Positions 55,091-61,963 of a DNA stretch of 64,000 nt are shown piece by piece; the first letter of the stretch is position 1, and each line of letters starts with the position of its first letter. The stretch is taken from assembly GCA_964525595.1 (NCBI GenBank), contig CAZGHF010000001.1, positions 62,001 to 126,000 on the forward strand, read 5' to 3'. The DNA is from CAZGHF01 sp964525595. Its GTDB lineage: Bacteria > Patescibacteriota > Minisyncoccia > UBA6257 > GWB1-50-10. The notes beneath the pieces were generated by a model, which saw only the letters and a program-made list of their open reading frames with translations, ran no database searches and was not told the origin of the DNA. Position numbers and translations under genes: made by a program.

Positions 55091-55645
55091 TTATTTCACT
55101 TTTCTTCTATAAAAATCTGCTAAAAATATATTTTTTGTAAAAGTTCCAGCAGGTATACCTACTAAAACTATAAACATAACAAAAAATATTATACCCAACA
55201 AAATACTTTTCAATAAAGCTACAACATAGTCTGCTAAATTATTAAAAACAGACTTTATTATTCTCAGTTCAAAAAAAGATTTTACAGTTTCCTTATTAAA
55301 GAAATTTATACCTAATATCGGAGCTATAAATAATCCTAAGAAGAAATTAGTTAATACCATTACTCCAGGGTTTATCTTACCTAAAATGCTAATAATTGTA
55401 ATATATACAATTATGAAAGGGATAGCTTTTATGAACATCAAAAATCCTAATTTCAAATCGCTGCGAAATTTAAAAGTAGGTAATTGCTTAAACTTGCCTT
55501 TACTAAATTCTTGAATGATTCTAACGCCATATCCACTTAGGGCAAACCAACCAATAACAGGAAATAAAAGCCATAAGATATTCCACATACCTTTTACTCT
55601 ATTGAAGGGATACTTAAAGGCAGTTTTAAAATCTAATTTTTCCAT
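55091..55645 (-). CDS. DUF4013-like membrane protein
   Basis: 184 residues with four membrane segments. The first part, GYGVRIIQEFSKGKFKQLPTF, matches the RIIRNVxRGxxxLPxW pattern of DUF4013 family proteins. The remainder alternates two long hydrophobic stretches. Function unknown for the family. It heads the AT-rich accessory region; its own terminator lies 36 bp downstream. Upstream lies the first copy of a repeated palindrome. Confidence 0.7.
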   Translation of the reverse strand: MEKLDFKTAFKYPFNRVKGMWNILWLLFPVIGWFALSGYGVRIIQEFSKGKFKQLPTFKFRSDLKLGFLMFIKAIPFIIVYITIISILGKINPGVMVLTNFFLGLFIAPILGINFFNKETVKSFFELRIIKSVFNNLADYVVALLKSILLGIIFFVMFIVLVGIPAGTFTKNIFLADFYRRKVK

Positions 55646-55940
55646 AATTTTAATTTAGCATTTTCTGTTGGAAATTCATAGATAAAGTAATTGCTATTTT
55701 ACCCCTCGGAAATATTCTCTGGCGCATTGTATCCGGCTCATTGCATTCGCCGGATGATTGAAAATCTAACGCCGCTCAAAAGGGCGGCATTGATTCTCTA
55801 ATCAGCTTCGCCTGTTGGACGTCCGCCTAGACTCGGCCTTGGCGAGGCAGGTGTTTAGCCTACCCGACCAGGGAACTTTTGATTGAGTGAAGATGGAGAA
55901 AAGTTTAGAATCGGTATGTCAATTTTAACAGCCTTTATTA
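55646..55940. repeat. Repeat-bearing junction 1 (295 bp without a gene)
   Basis: Holds a 60-nt hairpin (55751-55810: GAAAATC, GCCGCTC/GGGCGGC, GATTCTC) shared with 59493-59552, and GCCTGTTGGACG...GGCGAGGCAGG at 55811-55851, shared with 57052-57095. In one frame the second part continues as LRLLD...ARQVFSLPD before a stop. No complete gene is visible. Confidence 0.75.
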
Positions 55941-56927
55941 CTATTCCCGGCCCATTGATTCTAATATTTTTCTTTGGAGTTCAAGCTCTGCCTTGATCTC
56001 TGGGTCTTTCAAAGCTCGTTCTTCGAGACCGGCTTTTATGGCTGGGTCCTCCAGAAGCGTTGACCTGAACTTAATTTCTCCGTTCTTAGTTTCTTCAAAG
56101 TCAATCCGGGTTATATATCTTTCGTAAACAAGGTCTTTGCCTAGGTCGTCTATCAACCTCTCAACTCTTTCGCGTTCATCATCTTGCAGTACGTTTTCTA
56201 TTCCTGAGTGGTTTGCGCCGACCATTATACCTAGATTAGGTTTGTTGCCAAGTTCCGCTCTTAAGGCGCGGGCAATGGTTTCTGATTTCTGGGCCATAAG
56301 GTCATTCCTTGTATGTATGAGAACTGTTCTATCTTCCGGGTGTGTGGCATCCGATACTTTTCTTAGTAGTTTGTGAGCTTGTCTTACCGGATCTGATTCG
56401 TCCGGAGGTTTTTCTGCAAAATCCGTTGAAACATAACCTGTTACCTCCCTTAGCGCAGGGAGACTAAGGTAAGCGCCAGCTGCCCCTTTACCTAGAAATT
56501 TGAGAAAGCTACGACGGGACATTTCGGGATTTCTTTTTAGAACATCTGTCACTGCACTTACCGTAAAAACTAACCCTGCCAGCCCTTCTAAGATAGGTAA
56601 TGTGAAATGGGTAAGAAGCTTCTCTTCGTCTAGTCCTAATTCCTGGTGCAGGCCAAAAGACAAGTCTACGAAATAGACTGGCTTTTTTTCTTTGATAGCA
56701 TGCAGTATAACCTCTCTAAAACTTGGCTCTTTTTCAACATAAGCGCCAGGAAAGTCCACGCCTCCTATGCCCTCGAATATGATTGCGTCAGAATTTCTGA
56801 AAGCATCTTCTTTAACTTCACCGACTCCGTGTACGTCATAGATGATATCATAGTGAGCGTTTTCGGTTTCAAGTTCTGCAACATTTTCTGGGACTGGCTC
56901 TTGCTGTGGCGCTCTTTCAAAACTCAT
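55941..56927 (-). CDS. TraB/GumN-like protein with internal twin-arginine motif
   Basis: 328 residues. The ends resemble TraB/PrgY-type enzymes: SDAIIFEGIGG near 46-56, PVYFVDLSFG near 83, NLGIMVGANHSGIENVL near 231. In the middle (residues 135-155) is MSRRSFLKFLGKG followed by hydrophobic AAGAYLSL, a textbook Tat signal shape, with Met136 able to act as a start. So it may be a membrane-inserted single protein or a Tat-exported shorter product made from an internal start. No strong ribosome site precedes Met136. Function unknown. Confidence 0.6.
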   Translation of the reverse strand: MSFERAPQQEPVPENVAELETENAHYDIIYDVHGVGEVKEDAFRNSDAIIFEGIGGVDFPGAYVEKEPSFREVILHAIKEKKPVYFVDLSFGLHQELGLDEEKLLTHFTLPILEGLAGLVFTVSAVTDVLKRNPEMSRRSFLKFLGKGAAGAYLSLPALREVTGYVSTDFAEKPPDESDPVRQAHKLLRKVSDATHPEDRTVLIHTRNDLMAQKSETIARALRAELGNKPNLGIMVGANHSGIENVLQDDERERVERLIDDLGKDLVYERYITRIDFEETKNGEIKFRSTLLEDPAIKAGLEERALKDPEIKAELELQRKILESMGRE

Positions 56928-57228
56928 AAATTTATATTACAACTTTCTTAGAAAAATTGAAATTGTTTATTTGGGTCGGGATTATCGACCGAAAAAACTT
57001 GTTAAAACTTAAGCTGAAACAGTTTTCTTCGGTCCAGAAGTTACGTTGCTCCGCCTGTTGGACGCCCGCCTAGACTCGGCCTTGGCGAGGCAGGTGTTTA
57101 GAACCGTTGATTGGAGCCAGATTAGGGGAGAATTGGAAATAATAACACCTTTTATAAACCAATATATACCCAACTTCGCATATTAAAAAACAGATAATGC
57201 TCCCCACACTGGATGATGCTAGGAGCTT
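56928..57228. repeat. Repeat-bearing junction 2 (about 300 bp without a complete gene)
   Basis: Contains a second copy of the GCCTGTTGGACG...GAGGCAGG repeat (57052-57095) that is read through in one frame into FRTVDWSQIRGELE and a stop at 57184-57186. The open frame starts after a stop near 57014. Possibly the remnant end of a gene. Confidence 0.65.
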
Positions 57229-57879
57229 TTATAGCCTTTCTGCAACAATTTCCCAGTGAACAGCTTCTGCTTTTCTTCTTTTTGAATATCCTGTTTTTTC
57301 TTCTAGTTTAATCACGTGGAAATGGTTAAACAGTTCTTTTACTTCTTTCTTATCGGAAAAATGATGAGGTACATCAATTTCTGTTGGGTCTGCTTGATTG
57401 ATAAATGTGTTTGGTTCAATCTCTTTCCCAGTACCATAACGAGGGTCTTTTGTAGATATTAAAGTAGCCAATAGAGCCCCTTTATTTCCCATCACTCTCT
57501 CTACTTCCGAAATCGTGTCTTTCAGTCCCTTGATGGTATTGTGTTCTAGGGCATAAACGGCGATTACTGCATCAAAGAAATTGTCCTCAAAGGGTATGTC
57601 GTGCATATCTGCTATTTTTAGATGAACATTCTTGAGGTTTCTTTCTCGTATCTTTTTCTCCGTTATTTCTTTTCCTTTTTCAGAGATATCAATTCCATAG
57701 ACATCAAATCCTTTTTCAGCCAAAAATATTGAGTGTCTTCCTGTCCCAAAATCTAAATCTAATATCTTTATAATCCCTTTTTCTTTCAGGAGTTTTACGG
57801 AGTTTTTTACTAAATCTATTACTTCTGTCTGTATTTCCCCCTTATCTCTGTATAGATTGTCCCAATCTTTCTTACTCAT
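57229..57879 (-). CDS. Class I SAM-dependent methyltransferase
   Basis: 216 residues of the Rossmann methyltransferase fold. Motif I reads IKILDLDFGTGRHSIFLAE (about 37-55, with the second Asp replacing the usual Gly: LDFGTG), the acidic loop is VYGIDIS, and motif IV is NFFDAVIAVYALEH. Substrate unknown; small molecule or lipid is as likely as nucleic acid. Its ATG overlaps the stop of a 39-residue membrane peptide gene (ATGA), so the two are coupled. Confidence 0.8.
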   Translation of the reverse strand: MSKKDWDNLYRDKGEIQTEVIDLVKNSVKLLKEKGIIKILDLDFGTGRHSIFLAEKGFDVYGIDISEKGKEITEKKIRERNLKNVHLKIADMHDIPFEDNFFDAVIAVYALEHNTIKGLKDTISEVERVMGNKGALLATLISTKDPRYGTGKEIEPNTFINQADPTEIDVPHHFSDKKEVKELFNHFHVIKLEEKTGYSKRRKAEAVHWEIVAERL

Positions 57880-57995
57880 ATCAAAAATCCGGCGATTCCT
57901 ACAAAAAAGATTACTATAAATAACCTATGCCATATCTTTTTGTCTAAACCAGGACGGCTAGAAATAAAAGGGAATAGGATTTTCTTCAATTTCAT
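57876..57995 (-). CDS. 39-residue membrane peptide coupled to the methyltransferase
   Basis: Reads MKLKKILFPFISSRPG, a linker DKKIWHRLF, then one hydrophobic span (IVIFFVGIAGFLI). The stop codon overlaps the methyltransferase start by four bases, supporting translation. It looks like the N-terminus of larger Parcubacteria membrane proteins, so it may be a remnant or a real micropeptide. Confidence 0.5.
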   Translation of the reverse strand: MKLKKILFPFISSRPGLDKKIWHRLFIVIFFVGIAGFLI

Positions 57996-58148
57996 GAAAA
58001 GAGTTTATTTGTTAATGTTTCTTCTGTTTCACCTTTTAATTAAATAAATTGCTTGTAAGCCAACTGCTAATTATAATATTTTTTAGCAAATACAAAATTA
58101 ATATATTAATGAAAAAAACAAATAGACCAACCAGCCAATAGTATTTAA

Positions 58149-58304
58149 CTATGAATTCTCTCGCTTTTCTGCGAGCGCTTTTTTACGAGCTGCTGGTTTC
58201 ATTGCTTTTAGCTCAAGCATTCTCTTTTTTGCTGCGAGTCGCTTTGGAGTTTTCTTGGAACGCGACTTTTTCCTTTTTCCTACCCCTGTATCTCTTTTCG
58301 CCAT
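58149..58304 (-). CDS. 51-residue highly basic protein
   Basis: MAKRDTGVGKRKKSRSKK continues into a repeat of Lys/Arg-Ala helices (RLAAKKRMLELKAM). More than a third of the residues are Lys or Arg and only one or two are acidic per ten. It resembles small ribosome- or DNA-associated proteins but no family is recognised. ATG start, clean stop, no overlap with neighbours. An RNA- or DNA-binding role is inferred from charge alone. Confidence 0.5.
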   Translation of the reverse strand: MAKRDTGVGKRKKSRSKKTPKRLAAKKRMLELKAMKPAARKKALAEKRENS

Positions 58305-58490
58305 AATAGATATGATTATACATTATTTAATCTGTCTATGTGATGAAGTCCGCCTTTGGTGGGCAAGAATTCATGAGTTGTGCTGGCTAGCTTCGCCTGT
58401 TGGACGAGTTTCGAACCGTTGATTGGAGTCGAATCAAATTGGATTTGGAAAAGGTTTTAGCTTTCACATAAAGCAAAAGACCGCTCTGGT
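58305..58490. repeat. Repeat-bearing junction 3
   Basis: 58391-58471 repeats GCCTGTTGGACG and then reads, in one frame, LRLLDEFRTVDWSRIKLDLE to a stop; it is the shortest of the FRTVDW copies and lacks the 33-bp insert seen in junctions 1 and 2. A TCCGCCTTTGGTGGGC palindrome lies at 58349. Confidence 0.65.
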
Positions 58491-59153
58491 ATGAGCTGGA
58501 GATATGTTAGCATGAAACATATGTTGGAAAATCTGCGAAGTGGAGCGAGTTTTGAATCGAGCGAGTCAAGAAAAATTGAAGAGCATAATGAAGAAATTGA
58601 AGCAATTCGCCGAAAGGCCAAAGCAGAAAAGGAATTAGTTTATGACGAAGAAGGAAAATTTACACATGCGATTGCTCCAAACGGAGAAAGATCAAGCTTA
58701 GAAGAAAGACAGTATCTTGAAGTACGGTCGTCTACTTTTAAGGAGTGGTTTGGAGGGGATTGGGAAGAAGGAGAAGGTTCTGTGACTTTGGATGAAAATG
58801 GAGAACCTAGAGTCTTTTACCATACGACATCTGCTGAAGATTTCACTGAATTTAAAGGAAGTCCATCTAGAGGAGGTAAAATTTGGTTTAGTCCTAGTCC
58901 TACGAGTTACGTTGAATTTGCTAAGTCCGGAAGAGATGTTCAACCCACAGTATTACCTATTTTTCTAAAGATTTTAAATCCGGGACCTGAGGAAGGGAAC
59001 GACGGTTTTATTCAAATATTTAAACATGGTGAAGATGAGGACGGTTCTATGTCATTGCCTTCAGAAATAACGGTAAACGATCCTAAACAAATAAAATCCG
59101 CGACTAAAAACAACGGCCTCTATTCAATGGAAACGGCGAATATCTACGAGTAG
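58491..59153 (+). CDS. ADP-ribosyltransferase-like (PolyVal/phage type) protein
   Basis: 220 residues. A charged helical N-terminus (1-80) precedes a domain that matches the phage-associated ART fold: GEPRVFYHTTS with His111, WFSPSPTSYVEFA with Tyr140, VLPIFLKILNP, and the closing DPKQIKSATKNNG (Gln200) that is diagnostic of this family. Such domains transfer ADP-ribose from NAD to a host target or act as toxins in phage and mobile-element polyvalent proteins. Whether Gln200 is the catalytic position is not proven. It stands alone among repeats, suggesting horizontal acquisition. Confidence 0.72.
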   Translation: MSWRYVSMKHMLENLRSGASFESSESRKIEEHNEEIEAIRRKAKAEKELVYDEEGKFTHAIAPNGERSSLEERQYLEVRSSTFKEWFGGDWEEGEGSVTLDENGEPRVFYHTTSAEDFTEFKGSPSRGGKIWFSPSPTSYVEFAKSGRDVQPTVLPIFLKILNPGPEEGNDGFIQIFKHGEDEDGSMSLPSEITVNDPKQIKSATKNNGLYSMETANIYE

Positions 59154-59224
59154 TAAATACTTTCAACTTAATTTCACAATAAAACCCTCTATATAAAAAG
59201 GGGAAGCGCAACTGGCTCCGCGGG

Positions 59225-59404
59225 CAGGCTCCCTGTTTACTCAGGAGGAACGATTGATATGTAAACAGCAGTGCTTTAGCAATTCTCTCCAGATAGGTTG
59301 AAAACCTATCTGGACCTTCGGCGCTTACAACGCCTCCGGCCTTCGGTCGAGACTGCTGTTTGTTACCAATCAATTCTTACAGAATTTCTTGGACAAACAG
59401 GGAG
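59225..59404. repeat. Hairpin repeat family A, composite of two opposed copies
   Basis: Copy 5 (59356-59400) has CTGTTTGT...ACAAACAG, with CCAA/TTGG and an added ATTCT/AGAAT tip. Copy 6 (59233-59268) has CTGTTTAC/GTAAACAG in the opposite orientation. Between them is a perfect 11-bp hairpin with a GAAA tetraloop (59289-59314). After copy 5, GGTTCGAATCC (59410-59420) resembles a tRNA T-arm. The 496-bp stretch 59154-59649 has no gene. Confidence 0.7.
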
Positions 59405-59470
59405 CCTTCGGTTCGAATCCTACTCTCGAAAAACTAGAAACCAAAACCAGCGACACAAGGCCGCTGGATT

Positions 59471-59565
59471 GTACCCGGCTCATTACATTCGCCGGATGAT
59501 TGAAAATCTAACGCCGCCCAAAAGGGCGGCATTGATTTTCTAATCAGCTCCGCGGGTAGGAAAGT
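59471..59565. repeat. Repeat-bearing junction 4, 60-nt hairpin copy
   Basis: 59493-59552 folds as CGGATGATT, GAAAATC, GCCGCCC-aaaa-GGGCGGC, GATTTTC, AATCA. It is nearly identical to 55751-55810. One frame gives LYPAHYIRRMIENLTPPKRAA and a stop, also shared between the copies. Confidence 0.75.
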
Positions 59566-59649
59566 CGATTTTCATTTTCTGTTTGTTTGCTTGTCGGAGT
59601 TTATCCCATACCGCCATAAAATAATATAAATATTTTATGAAAAATTTTT

Positions 59650-60168
59650 TTACTGGGACATATTAATTACATCTTTAATTGACCCGTTGGATATATGATA
59701 TATTTTCCCTTCTTCATCTTTCAGTACAGTGGAACGCATGGTGATTCTAATAACCTTCCCTTCAGAACTGCCTATTTTTATTTTATCGCCGATGCCATAT
59801 TGATTTTCAACTAAAATAAAAAGTCCAGAAACAAAATCCTTGACTAATGATTGAGCGCCAAAACCGATGGCCAGCCCGATAACGCCGGCGCCCGCCAAAA
59901 TTGGTCTTATATCAACGCCGAACAAATTTAGAACCATAAACAAAATTATGGCGTAAATAGCGATATTTCCGATTGATACAATGATATGGCCTAGAGTTTC
60001 CGCTCTTTTTTCTTTTTGAGAAATATTCGCGTCATCCCCGTCGTCAACTATCCGCGCCAGCCGCTTGACGATTAATTTCAAAATTAATTTGCCAAACAAG
60101 AACAAAATAACAATCGAAACAATATCCACCGCATTTTGTTTAATGATGTTAATGATAAATTCTTGCAT
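59650..60168 (-). CDS. MscS-type mechanosensitive channel, C-terminally short
   Basis: 172 residues: three membrane segments (about 14-35, 60-85, 90-115), the pore helix GAGVIGLAIGFGAQSLVKDFVSGLFIL and the start of the beta domain (YGIGDKIKIGSSEGKVI, then RSTVLKDEEGKIYHISNG). The C-terminal vestibule domain of full MscS (about 110 residues more) is missing. Short MscS forms exist, but truncation by rearrangement is possible in this repeat-rich area. Confidence 0.85.
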   Translation of the reverse strand: MQEFIINIIKQNAVDIVSIVILFLFGKLILKLIVKRLARIVDDGDDANISQKEKRAETLGHIIVSIGNIAIYAIILFMVLNLFGVDIRPILAGAGVIGLAIGFGAQSLVKDFVSGLFILVENQYGIGDKIKIGSSEGKVIRITMRSTVLKDEEGKIYHISNGSIKDVINMSQ

Positions 60169-60459
60169 AGTGTTTAATTTATTACTTATAATAAAAAATG
60201 TGTTAACTCTGAATTTCTTCTACTTTATTATTATACCAAAAAACCGCTTGTTTGGCGATTTTTTTATTTTTTTCTTTTAAAGATATTCTTGTACTTTCTC
60301 TTTTTTAATCTATTTTTTCTTCTTTGTCTTTTATTTTGTCCCATGTGATTATTAAATTATTTTATATATACTCTCTTTTACCAAAAACATTTTAAAAAAT
60401 CAATACCAAAAACTTGTAAGTTTTTCTTAATTTAAAAAACCCAGCTCACTATAAAATAT
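60169..60459. other. AT-rich stretch up to the scaffold gap
   Basis: Very AT-rich with runs of T and A and no convincing open frame. It lies upstream of the minus-strand mscS gene and may hold its promoter. A weak AAACCGC/GCG hairpin with T runs occurs at about 60239-60275. Confidence 0.6.
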
Positions 60460-60469
60460 NNNNNNNNNN
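60460..60469. other. Assembly gap (10 N)
   Basis: Ten N bases, a scaffold join of unknown true length. Gene content and composition change across it, so left and right parts may not be neighbours in the genome. Confidence 0.99.
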
Positions 60470-60595
60470 CTACAGGACGCGTTCAGAACCCTGAACTGGA
60501 AAGATATTAGGTTAGAGTTAGAGCTTTTTAAGTCACTTATGAATCAAGAGTTTGCGGTAAATCCGTTAATTAACTCTCTTCCAAAACTTCAATAA
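60470..60595 (+). pseudogene. C-terminal end of an unknown gene cut by the gap
   Basis: Open from the first base after the gap: LQDAFRTLNWKDIRLELELF continues about 21 residues to TAA. The FRTLNWKDIRLELE segment aligns with FRTVDW tails at 57.1 and 58.4 kb, so all may be ends of one gene family. Overlaps the 3' end of the HicA-like gene. Family not identified. Confidence 0.55.
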
Positions 60596-60845
60596 GTTGT
60601 TCTTTGGTGATTCCTAAAGGGTTAAGGCATTTTTTCATATCTCGTGTGTATATGAACTTGTCTTCGTGATTCACCCAAAAATCACGAAGTTTGGGCTTGC
60701 CGTCTTTATCAAATTCAAGAACTTCAAATCGTCTAGCAGAACCCCTCTTGTTTTCTTTGTTTACCTTAAGACCTTTGCTCTCTGCAATTTTATGGATAGC
60801 ACGTTCAAAATCTTTAAACTTATACTTCGTTGGTATTGAAGACAC
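60570..60845 (-). CDS. hicA: HicA-like toxin, possible inactive variant
   Basis: 91 residues starting at GTG 60845, one base after the HicB-like stop. Residues 11-40 (KDFERAIHKIAESKG, RGSARRFEV) and the ending FIYTRDMKKCLNPLGITKEQLIEVL fit the dsRBD-like HicA mRNA interferase fold. The catalytic His of the usual GSH motif is Ala37 here, so RNase activity may be lost or different. Gene order is antitoxin first, less common than hicA-hicB. The pair is best treated as HicAB-like. Confidence 0.65.
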   Translation of the reverse strand: MSSIPTKYKFKDFERAIHKIAESKGLKVNKENKRGSARRFEVLEFDKDGKPKLRDFWVNHEDKFIYTRDMKKCLNPLGITKEQLIEVLEES

Positions 60846-60846
60846 A

Positions 60847-61257
60847 TTAACTAACTAGTGCAGGGGTATTAGTTGGTAGAAAAGAGTAAGAGCCTCTAAC
60901 TTTAATATTACCACCTATCCTGAAAGAGCTAGTTTCCCTTTCAAGTTGGAATTTCTCAAAATCTTTCTTCATTTTGTTAGCCACATCTTTAACTATGTGG
61001 TCAAGAACTTTTTCAAATACCTTCTTGTCTTCTTCATCTGATATTTCTTTCACGGTGAGATGGGGAGGGTAACCATACTTATGAAGCCCGTCCATGTAAA
61101 TTTCTACTAATTCATCCAGTTTGCTTATAGTTTCTTTTGCGGTGTTCGCTGTGCAGGAAATATCAAAAGGCACACAAAATCCTCTCCAAGTTTTATCTTT
61201 GGATTTATATATAACCCCAATGACCATTTTCGGGGGCATTTTTGCAAGCTTGCTCAT
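60847..61257 (-). CDS. hicB: HicB-like antitoxin
   Basis: 136 residues from ATG 61257; in-frame upstream ATGs exist at 61260 and 61305. The partial RNase H-like HicB fold is seen in VIGVIYKSKDKTWRGFCVPF, followed by DISCTANTAKETISKLDELVEIYMDG and a C-terminal charged helix (KKDFEKFQLERE) ending in a SYSFLPTNTP tail instead of a clear ribbon-helix-helix domain. It should bind and neutralise the HicA-like product and repress their promoter. A TATAAT-like box lies just upstream. Confidence 0.68.
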   Translation of the reverse strand: MSKLAKMPPKMVIGVIYKSKDKTWRGFCVPFDISCTANTAKETISKLDELVEIYMDGLHKYGYPPHLTVKEISDEEDKKVFEKVLDHIVKDVANKMKKDFEKFQLERETSSFRIGGNIKVRGSYSFLPTNTPALVS

Positions 61258-61550
61258 CATAATAATTATACCACCAATGGTTGTAGATTTTCGTGGAAAA
61301 ATCAAGTGACTCGAAATGATGTGACTCTTGCTTTCTAAAATATGCGTGGTATAATATATCTAAGTTTTGGATAGTTCTTTGATATTCCAACAATTTCTTA
61401 GGCGAAAAGTCATGCTTTTTGATGAGCAGGTTAATTGAACAAAGTAACCTAAGGAAGAGTCCAATTGACACGTTCACCCCTCTGGGCCCCGCCCATAACT
61501 TGCAGACCGCAATCACTTAACGGTTTATGCTGAAAAGTGGTTCGCCAAAT

Positions 61551-61716
61551 AGAGGAGAGGCAACTCCTAGGGTTGAAAACCCCAACAATAAAAGCGGAAC
61601 TATGGAGGACTGAATGAAGGTGTGGAATTGGTAATTTGATAGGCGCTTTTTGCGTTTAGCCGATTACCAATTCTTCATCTCCTAAAAAGCGACTATCAAA
61701 AATAGTCGTTTTTTTG
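61551..61716 (+). ncRNA. Candidate structured RNA ending in a terminator
   Basis: Several helices fall in order: AGGAG/CTCCT (61553-61568), GGGTT/AACCC (61570-61582), and a long bulged helix from 61604 to 61682 (GGAG, ATGAA, GAATTGGTAAT with ATTACCAATTC, TTCAT, CTCC), closed by a terminator at 61690-61716. No open frame explains the region. Strand inferred from the T run. Confidence 0.45.
61690..61716 (+). terminator. Intrinsic terminator before the replication module
   Basis: CGACTAT, loop caaaa, ATAGTCG, then seven T residues. No upstream plus-strand gene accounts for it. Confidence 0.88.
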
Positions 61717-61743
61717 TTTAGCGGTAAGTCAAAGGTAAAAATT

Positions 61744-61807
61744 AATTCCCCTAAGTTTAGAGTGGGTCGCTAACTACCTTTGAGCCCGCTCTAAACTTAG
61801 GGGAATT
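61744..61807. repeat. 23-bp inverted repeat upstream of the replication genes
   Basis: AATTCCCCTAAGTTTAGAG and further bases at 61744-61766 pair with 61785-61807 with one mismatch across an 18-nt spacer. The start codon of the next small gene follows immediately. A plausible replication origin, operator or attachment site. Confidence 0.8.
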
Positions 61808-61963
61808 ATGCTTAAAGAGAAAAAAGAAAAAGTTAAGACATCAAAGGAATTTGAAGAACTGCAGAATGGTGTGGGCTTTTTCAGCACGCTTTTAGAAACG
61901 GTTTTAGAAAACCCCGAACTTCGCAAGAAGATTTTTAGCGAAAATAACAAGAAAAATGATTGA
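61808..61963 (+). CDS. 51-residue protein coupled to the replication initiator
   Basis: Basic start (MLKEKKEKVKTSKEF), then a helical stretch with FFSTLLETVLENPELRKKIF. The last 8 bp overlap the start of the initiator gene (ATGATTGA), so translation is probably coupled. No family recognised; a small regulator or accessory factor of replication is a guess. Confidence 0.55.
   Translation: MLKEKKEKVKTSKEFEELQNGVGFFSTLLETVLENPELRKKIFSENNKKND

Noticed and set aside
59298..59543. Open frame of 81 codons after the ART-like gene
   Set aside because: It spans hairpin repeats and a tRNA T-arm-like piece; its end is repeated at 55.8 kb as part of a dispersed repeat, so it is not treated as a gene.
53471..60595. 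Diversity-generating retroelement
   Set aside because: No reverse transcriptase frame and no template/variable repeat pair with adenine-biased differences were found.
53471..60595. True integron
   Set aside because: No tyrosine-recombinase integrase is visible and the repeats do not show the attC consensus core sites; only a cassette-like layout is claimed.
61205..61516. Minus-strand open frame of 103 codons upstream of hicB
   Set aside because: It overlaps the start of the HicB-like gene in another frame, has no recognisable domain or ribosome site, and composition is not protein-like throughout.
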